DNA from: an uncultured Lachnospiraceae bacterium
GTDB taxonomy: Bacteria; Bacillota; Clostridia; Lachnospirales; Lachnospiraceae
Reading direction: 5' to 3'
NCBI GenBank assembly: GCA_947305345.1
Contig: CAMZDH010000009.1
Location: 1 to 11,858 of the forward strand
DNA: 11,858 bases
The notes below the pieces were generated by a model that had not been told where the DNA came from, ran no database searches, and was given only the letters and a program-made list of their open reading frames with translations. Below, in pieces: positions 7,939 through 11,858 of the stretch; the stretch's first letter is position 1; the number at the start of each line of letters is the position of its first letter. The position numbers were made by a program, and so were the translations under genes.

Positions 7939-8973
7939 ATGAAGAAAATCGTTCCCGCTAAAGGCGGCAACCGTTACGTTCCATACGAAAACCGCACCGG
8001 CGAAACCTCCCGGGTCTTTTTTACGAGAGACCTGTCTCCGGAAGGCCTTTTGAAGATCTACGACCGCATTGCAGGCGTTCTGGAAGGAAAGATCGCGGTC
8101 AAGGTGCATACCGGCGAGGCCAAGGGGCCGAACATCATCCCGCGACCCTGGGTGCAGATGCTGTTTGAGAAGCGCCTTCCCGGGGCGACGATCGTCGAAA
8201 CGAACACCTATTACAAGGGCAGCCGCTATACGACGGAAGAGCACCGGAAGACTTTGGAGACCAACGGCTGGACGTTCGCGCCGGTCGACATCATGGACGC
8301 GGACGGCGTCGCCACGCTCCCGGTCCCGGGCGGCAAATGGTTCACGGAAATGCACGTCGGAAAGACGCTCCCGGATTACGATTCCCTGCTCACCCTGACG
8401 CATTTCAAGGGGCACGTGATGGGCGGCTTCGGCGGCTCGAACAAGAACCTCGGCATCGGCTGCGCGGACGGACGGATCGGGAAGGGCGAGATCCATTCCC
8501 GCAAGGGCTCGATCAATCCCTGGGGCATCGTCGAAGAAGAGCTGATGGAGAGGATCACCGAATCCACCTGGGCGACGGTCTCGCATTTTCAGCCGCGGAT
8601 CGCGTACATCAACGTCATGCGGAACATGTCGGTCGACTGCGACTGCATGGGGCCTTTGGCATCGCCCGTGGAGACGCCGGACATCGGCATCGTCGCGTCG
8701 CTCGACATCTTATCGGCGGACAATGCGTGCATGGACATGATCTACAGTCTCCCCGACGGCGGCGGGAAGGCGCTCGTGAAGCGCGTCGAATCGCGGCACG
8801 GGCTCCGGCAGCTTTCCTACATGAAGGAACTCGGCATGGGGAACGACCGGTACGAGCTGATCGACATCGACCGCGGCGACGCCGTCATCACCGCGGCGGA
8901 AGCCGTTCAGGACGTGCAGCCCGGCTGGCGTCCCGACGCGTACAATACGTTCCCGGGCAGGAACAAACTGTAA
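7939..8973 (+). CDS. DUF362 domain protein, no ferredoxin domain
   Basis: A 344-residue protein that I place in the DUF362 family, whose members are uncharacterised and often described as Fe-S-centre proteins. Visible family-like blocks are AVKVHTGE (53-60), THFKGHVMGGFGGS (154-167), KNLGIGCADGRIGKGEIHS (169-187), MSVDCDCMGP (230-239) and the DIGIVASLDILSADNACMD stretch (248-266). Only four cysteines are present (175, 234, 236, 264), and there is no CxxCxxC ferredoxin repeat such as many DUF362 proteins carry at the C-terminus. No signal peptide or membrane segment is seen. It follows metG by 26 bases with a strong ribosome site, AAAGGGGG (7926-7933), so it is probably cotranscribed with galK and metG, and it ends just before a strong terminator. 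Function is unknown; a role in cofactor or metal chemistry would be a guess. The family call is good, the function is not assigned. Confidence 0.85.
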   Translation: MKKIVPAKGGNRYVPYENRTGETSRVFFTRDLSPEGLLKIYDRIAGVLEGKIAVKVHTGEAKGPNIIPRPWVQMLFEKRLPGATIVETNTYYKGSRYTTEEHRKTLETNGWTFAPVDIMDADGVATLPVPGGKWFTEMHVGKTLPDYDSLLTLTHFKGHVMGGFGGSNKNLGIGCADGRIGKGEIHSRKGSINPWGIVEEELMERITESTWATVSHFQPRIAYINVMRNMSVDCDCMGPLASPVETPDIGIVASLDILSADNACMDMIYSLPDGGGKALVKRVESRHGLRQLSYMKELGMGNDRYELIDIDRGDAVITAAEAVQDVQPGWRPDAYNTFPGRNKL

Positions 8974-8991
8974 ACGTTTCGCAAGAATAAT

Positions 8992-9025
8992 AAAAGTCCC
9001 GTACCGGATCGGTGCGGGACTTTTT
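8992..9025. terminator. Intrinsic terminator shared by convergent genes
   Basis: A long hairpin whose arms at 8992-9006 and 9010-9024 pair through a GTCCCGTACCG core (one T-G pair) with a three-base loop, GAT, and end in TTTTT (9021-9025) on the plus strand. Read on the minus strand the same hairpin is followed by TTTTATTATT, so it can also stop transcription of the symporter gene, whose stop codon lies at 9051-9053. It starts 18 bases after the DUF362 stop. Confidence 0.92.
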
Positions 9026-9050
9026 GGATGTTGAGGCTTTAAAGACCGGC

Positions 9051-10466
9051 TCAGGCCTTTGCCGTCATGTACCCGATCAACATGACGACCATTTCGGTGA
9101 TGATGCCCGGGATGACCGCCGCGAACGGCAGGTGGATGACGCCGGTCAGATTGAGGATGCCGAGCACAAAGCAGACGAGCGTGCCGGTGATCACCGAAGC
9201 AAGCGCCATCCTCGTCGAGACCCGCTTCTTCGGCAGGAAGAAGAGGAAGAACGCCGGCGCGAAGATCGTGCAGCCCCTGAGCGCCATCGAAAGGAACGTG
9301 AAGTCCTGGATCGTATCGTTCGGGATCAGAACGGTGAGGACCGCCGCAAGCGCGAGGAAGCCGAGGATCAGTAACGCGTTGATCCGCTCGTATTTCGGGC
9401 CGGAGGCCTCTTTTCCGCGGTGAATGAAGTCGCGGTTCAAGAGGTTCGCGACGCCGAGCGAGAGGCCCGCGCCCGAGCCGACCGCGGCGATGAACAGCGT
9501 CCCGATCATGATGCCGCCGATGAATTTCGGGATGCCGGAATGTTCGAGAATGAAGGATGTGAGCGCGATCTTCGCGAGCCCGGCCGCGTTTTCCGCAAGC
9601 TCCGCGGGCGTCGCGATCGAGCGCATGTAAAGCCCGACCATGATGCCGAAGAGCCCGAAGAAGGTCGTCAAAAGGACGCAGATCAGAACGCCGGTCCTTG
9701 CGGCCTTTTCATTTTTCGCGCCGATGATCGACTGCACGTAAACTTCCGTACAGACGACGCCGATGATCGGAGAGATGAACGAGCCGAAATCCGTGCCGAA
9801 GCCGCGGCAGAAGAGGCTCTTGAAGTTCCGGCCGGTCTCGGCGCTGAAGCTGTCCATAAGCGCGGACGTCGCGGAGAGGCCGCCGATGAGCTTTAAGGCG
9901 ATCAGTCCCGCGATGACCATCGTGAAATACATTAAAAACGTCTTGATGATGCCGACGATGCTCGCGCCCTTGGTGCCGCCGAAGATCACGTAGAGCACCA
10001 TGAACGCGGCCGTAATGAAGATCGCGCCGGTCATGCCGAGCTGCTGGAAAATGACGATCAGGACGGCGCTGCCCGCGAGGATCTGCGCCATGACGTTGAT
10101 GAGCGTCCCAATGATGTTCAGGATGCCGGAGACGCGGGAAAGTTTTTCGCCGTAAGCGTTCCGGAGGATTCCGATCAGCGTCTTGCTGCCGGAGTTCCTG
10201 AACGGTTTGATGTAGAAGAGCAGCAGCACGATGCAGGCGACGCCGGCGCCGAGTGTGAAATGCCAGGCGCTCATGCCGTAATTGTAGGCGAGCTGCGCGG
10301 TGCCGACGGTCGAGGTGCCCCCGATCAGTGTTCCGGTGATGAGGCCCGCCACAAGTCCGGACGAAAGCGCGGCGGAAGATTTCTTCTTCCGGAAGCCGGT
10401 CACAATGGATGTCACGACGATCGCGAGGATGGCAACAAGTATGCCGATCAGCAGTGCAGGTTCCAT
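9051..10466 (-). CDS. Sodium:solute symporter (SSS) family transporter, substrate unknown
   Basis: Inner-membrane secondary transporter of the LeuT-fold SSS family, expected to couple solute uptake to a sodium gradient. The 471 residues contain about 13 hydrophobic segments, the usual SSS number, beginning at residue 5. Residues 42 to 60 form the broken helix of the core (GTLIGGTSTVGTAQLA), a strongly recognisable SSS signature. IGTLFIAAVGSGAG (321-334), followed by SLGVANLLNRD (336-346), corresponds to the helix that carries Na2-site Ser/Thr residues. The ATG at 10466 has AAGGGG (10475-10480) 8 bases upstream and a good promoter further up, so it is transcribed on its own. It converges with the DUF362 gene onto one terminator. 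No neighbour points to a substrate; sugars, amino acids, nucleobases, pantothenate and organic acids are all known for the family. The family is confident, the substrate is not. Confidence 0.9.
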   Translation of the reverse strand: MEPALLIGILVAILAIVVTSIVTGFRKKKSSAALSSGLVAGLITGTLIGGTSTVGTAQLAYNYGMSAWHFTLGAGVACIVLLLFYIKPFRNSGSKTLIGILRNAYGEKLSRVSGILNIIGTLINVMAQILAGSAVLIVIFQQLGMTGAIFITAAFMVLYVIFGGTKGASIVGIIKTFLMYFTMVIAGLIALKLIGGLSATSALMDSFSAETGRNFKSLFCRGFGTDFGSFISPIIGVVCTEVYVQSIIGAKNEKAARTGVLICVLLTTFFGLFGIMVGLYMRSIATPAELAENAAGLAKIALTSFILEHSGIPKFIGGIMIGTLFIAAVGSGAGLSLGVANLLNRDFIHRGKEASGPKYERINALLILGFLALAAVLTVLIPNDTIQDFTFLSMALRGCTIFAPAFFLFFLPKKRVSTRMALASVITGTLVCFVLGILNLTGVIHLPFAAVIPGIITEMVVMLIGYMTAKA

Positions 10467-10499
10467 AAAAAATGCCCCTTTTTGTATCAGGATGTTCCC

Positions 10500-10527
10500 A
10501 TTATAGTCTTTTTTGAGGGAAATGCAA
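10500..10527 (-). promoter_or_regulatory. Sigma-A type promoter for the symporter gene
   Basis: On the minus strand a perfect -10 TATAAT (10500-10505) lies 16 bases downstream of TTGCAT (10522-10527), a weak -35 that keeps only the TTG. The predicted start is near 10493, giving a leader of about 27 bases with the AAGGGG ribosome site. It lies between the trmB stop and the symporter start. TTCCC and GGGAA (10495-10499 and 10517-10521) form a short inverted repeat across the -10 region that may be chance. Confidence 0.7.
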
Positions 10528-10545
10528 CCGCGAAAGGCCGCGCCG

Positions 10546-11196
10546 TCATGCTTTCGGCGGCGCGAGGATCATTTTGCAGATCTTGTTGCCGAGGATCGAG
10601 AACTTCTGCTCGTATTCGGTCATGACGTTCTCCTCGGCGTAAGGGCTTTTGTGAAGATCGCGGGTCTCGAGAAGCACCTCCCAGCCGGAGGCGCGGGCTT
10701 CGGAAAGAGAAAAGTCGAAGAGCGCGGCGTTGTCGGTCTTGAATTCGATCGTGCCATTGGAAGAAAGGAGCGGCAGGTAGCGCGAAAGAAACTCCCGCGA
10801 CGTGAGGCGCCTTTTATGGTGGCGGTCCTTCGGCCAGGGGTCCGAGAAGTTCAGGAAAATGCGGTCGATCTCGCCTTCACCGAAGATCCCGCCGATGCCC
10901 TCCGCGTCGAAACGGAGGAAGTAGAGGTTTAGAAGCTCCGGCAGGGTCTCCCGCTTTTCGATTGCGCGGAGCAGGACCGACGAGAACTTCTCGATGCCGA
11001 GGAAGTCGATCTCCGGATGGAGGAGCGCCATTTCGGAAAGAAAGCGGCCCTTGCCGCTTCCGATCTCGACGTAGAGCGGCCGGTCGTTGTGAAAGACCGC
11101 GCTCCGCCACTGTCCCTGCATCGCGGCCGGATCCTGAATGACGTAGCCGCTCCCCTGTATTTTTTCATCCGCGCCGGGAATGTTCCGAAGTCTCAA
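10546..11196 (-). CDS. trmB: tRNA (guanine-N7-)-methyltransferase
   Basis: SAM-dependent enzyme that makes m7G at position 46 in the variable loop of many tRNAs. The 216 residues match the usual bacterial length. The Rossmann methyltransferase core starts at VEIGSGKGRF (43-52, SAM-binding Glu44) with GIEKFSS (67-73). The family signature NFSDPWPKDRHHKRRL (116-131) carries catalytic Asp119, and the C-terminal TEYEQKF (193-199) contacts tRNA. The start is TTG at 11196, chosen because the following MRLRNIPGAD matches the N-terminus of Bacillus-type TrmB. It overlaps the ispD stop by two bases (TTGA), so translation is probably coupled; the preceding GGGGA, about 7 bases away, could act as a ribosome site. 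No promoter of its own is visible. Identification is near certain. Confidence 0.97.
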   Translation of the reverse strand: MRLRNIPGADEKIQGSGYVIQDPAAMQGQWRSAVFHNDRPLYVEIGSGKGRFLSEMALLHPEIDFLGIEKFSSVLLRAIEKRETLPELLNLYFLRFDAEGIGGIFGEGEIDRIFLNFSDPWPKDRHHKRRLTSREFLSRYLPLLSSNGTIEFKTDNAALFDFSLSEARASGWEVLLETRDLHKSPYAEENVMTEYEQKFSILGNKICKMILAPPKA

Positions 11197-11858
11197 GGTC
11201 TGTCCCCGCCTTCCATCCGATGCCGCAGGATCATTTTTGCGATCTCGAGGTCGAGACTCGTCGTGATCTTCCGATTTTCAAGGCTGCCCTCGGAAAGCGT
11301 CACGGGATGATCCGTGCAGCGTTCGACGACCATCGCGTCGTCCGTCACTTCAGAAAGCGCTCCGGCGGCAAGCCCGGCCTCGTAGGCCCTTTGTAAAAGC
11401 GCCCGTTCAAAACTCTGCGGCGTCTGCACGGCATAAAGCGTCTTCCGGTCGGGCGTCGACGTCACGAAAATGCCGCCGTCCCGCTGCGCAGCGCATTTCA
11501 CGGTATCGCTCACCGGCACCGCGGTCGCGGACGCGCCGGAAAACATGGCCTCAGAAAGCGATTTTTCGATGATTTCCGGCGTGACAAGGCATCTCGCCGC
11601 ATCATGGACCATCACGTAGGAAACGTCCGGAGAAACCGCATTTAAGCCGTTCAGAGAGGAGACCCAGCGCTCGGCCCCGCCCGGGATCACGCGGATCTTT
11701 TCCGGCGACAGCGGGGCGGTCTCTTTTTTTACGCGGTCGACGTCCGCTTCCCCGGTGACGAGGATGAGCTCGTCCACGAACGGCAGGAACGCTTCGACGC
11801 TGTACCGGTAAACGGGTTTCCCCAACAAGTCCATGAATTGTTTTGCGGGCGCGTCCTT
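11193..11858 (-). CDS. ispD: 2-C-methyl-D-erythritol 4-phosphate cytidylyltransferase, N-terminus outside the window
   Basis: MEP-pathway enzyme that transfers CMP from CTP to methylerythritol 4-phosphate, making isoprenoid precursors in the cytosol. The frame stays open to base 11858, giving 222 visible codons including the stop. The visible protein begins KDAPAKQFMDLLGKPV, which matches the conserved KQF(x)LxGKP block, so only about 15 to 20 residues (the GxGxRMG CTP-binding loop) are missing. The ATG at 11834 is internal. Other motifs present are VHDAARCLVTPE (canonical HDAARP, here Cys in place of Pro), VPVSDTVK, AVQTPQSFERALL, VTDDAMVVE and ENRKITTSLDLEIAK. No fused IspF domain follows; the frame stops and trmB begins with a two-base overlap. 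The identity is confident, and the gene indicates that the host uses the MEP rather than only the mevalonate route. Confidence 0.95.
   Translation of the reverse strand, partial: KDAPAKQFMDLLGKPVYRYSVEAFLPFVDELILVTGEADVDRVKKETAPLSPEKIRVIPGGAERWVSSLNGLNAVSPDVSYVMVHDAARCLVTPEIIEKSLSEAMFSGASATAVPVSDTVKCAAQRDGGIFVTSTPDRKTLYAVQTPQSFERALLQRAYEAGLAAGALSEVTDDAMVVERCTDHPVTLSEGSLENRKITTSLDLEIAKMILRHRMEGGDRP

Noticed and set aside
8337..8990. A 217-codon plus-strand frame overlapping the DUF362 gene
   Set aside because: An Arg/His-rich out-of-frame shadow; the DUF362 frame carries the conserved blocks and the ribosome site.
10539..10564. Hairpin CGCGCCG/CGGCGCG at the end of trmB as a terminator
   Set aside because: It overlaps the trmB stop codon, has a 12-base loop and is not followed by a T-run on the minus strand, so read-through into the symporter is possible but termination is not supported.
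1..11858. A new defence, mobile or biosynthetic system
   Set aside because: All nine genes belong to known housekeeping, transport or enzyme families; no toxin, nuclease, integrase, repeat array or biosynthetic core gene is visible.

Overview
The window holds nine protein genes packed almost end to end. It reads as a chromosomal segment of a fairly GC-rich (roughly 60%) member of the Bacillota, most likely a clostridial or Erysipelotrichia-like gut-type bacterium. This is inferred from family composition (ammonia-dependent AsnA, an ApeB-type M18 aminopeptidase, a MetRS with a C-terminal EMAP-type tRNA-binding domain, a DUF362 protein, MEP-pathway IspD) and from strong Shine-Dalgarno sites. 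No genus is assigned. No RNA gene, insertion sequence, CRISPR array, phage or integrase gene is visible, and no stretch over 300 bases lacks a gene; the two largest gaps are about 80 bases.

Plus strand, 1 to 9025: the 3' two thirds of asnA, an M18 aminopeptidase, a half-size ABC exporter subunit with a degenerate ATPase site, and an SGNH/GDSL hydrolase lie with gaps of about 10 to 25 bases and probably form one transcription unit. A near-consensus sigma-A promoter overlaps the SGNH stop codon and starts a second unit of galK, metG and a DUF362 protein, which ends in a strong hairpin terminator.

Minus strand, 11858 down to 9051: ispD (its N-terminus lies outside the window) overlaps trmB, which uses a TTG start. 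A separate promoter with a perfect TATAAT then drives a 13-TM sodium:solute symporter. This symporter gene converges on the DUF362 gene, and the shared hairpin at 8992-9025 looks able to terminate both.

The genes are mostly housekeeping: asparagine synthesis, peptide turnover, galactose phosphorylation, methionyl-tRNA charging, tRNA m7G46 modification and isoprenoid precursor synthesis. Three are not assigned a substrate: the ABC subunit, the SGNH hydrolase and the symporter. I see no convincing evidence of a new multi-gene system. The most interesting points are the lone ABC half-transporter lacking both catalytic Glu and switch His with no partner gene beside it, the (CG)5 tract inside the galK promoter spacer, the offset Asp/His block in the SGNH hydrolase, the three-Cys zinc knuckle of MetRS, and a DUF362 protein without a ferredoxin domain.
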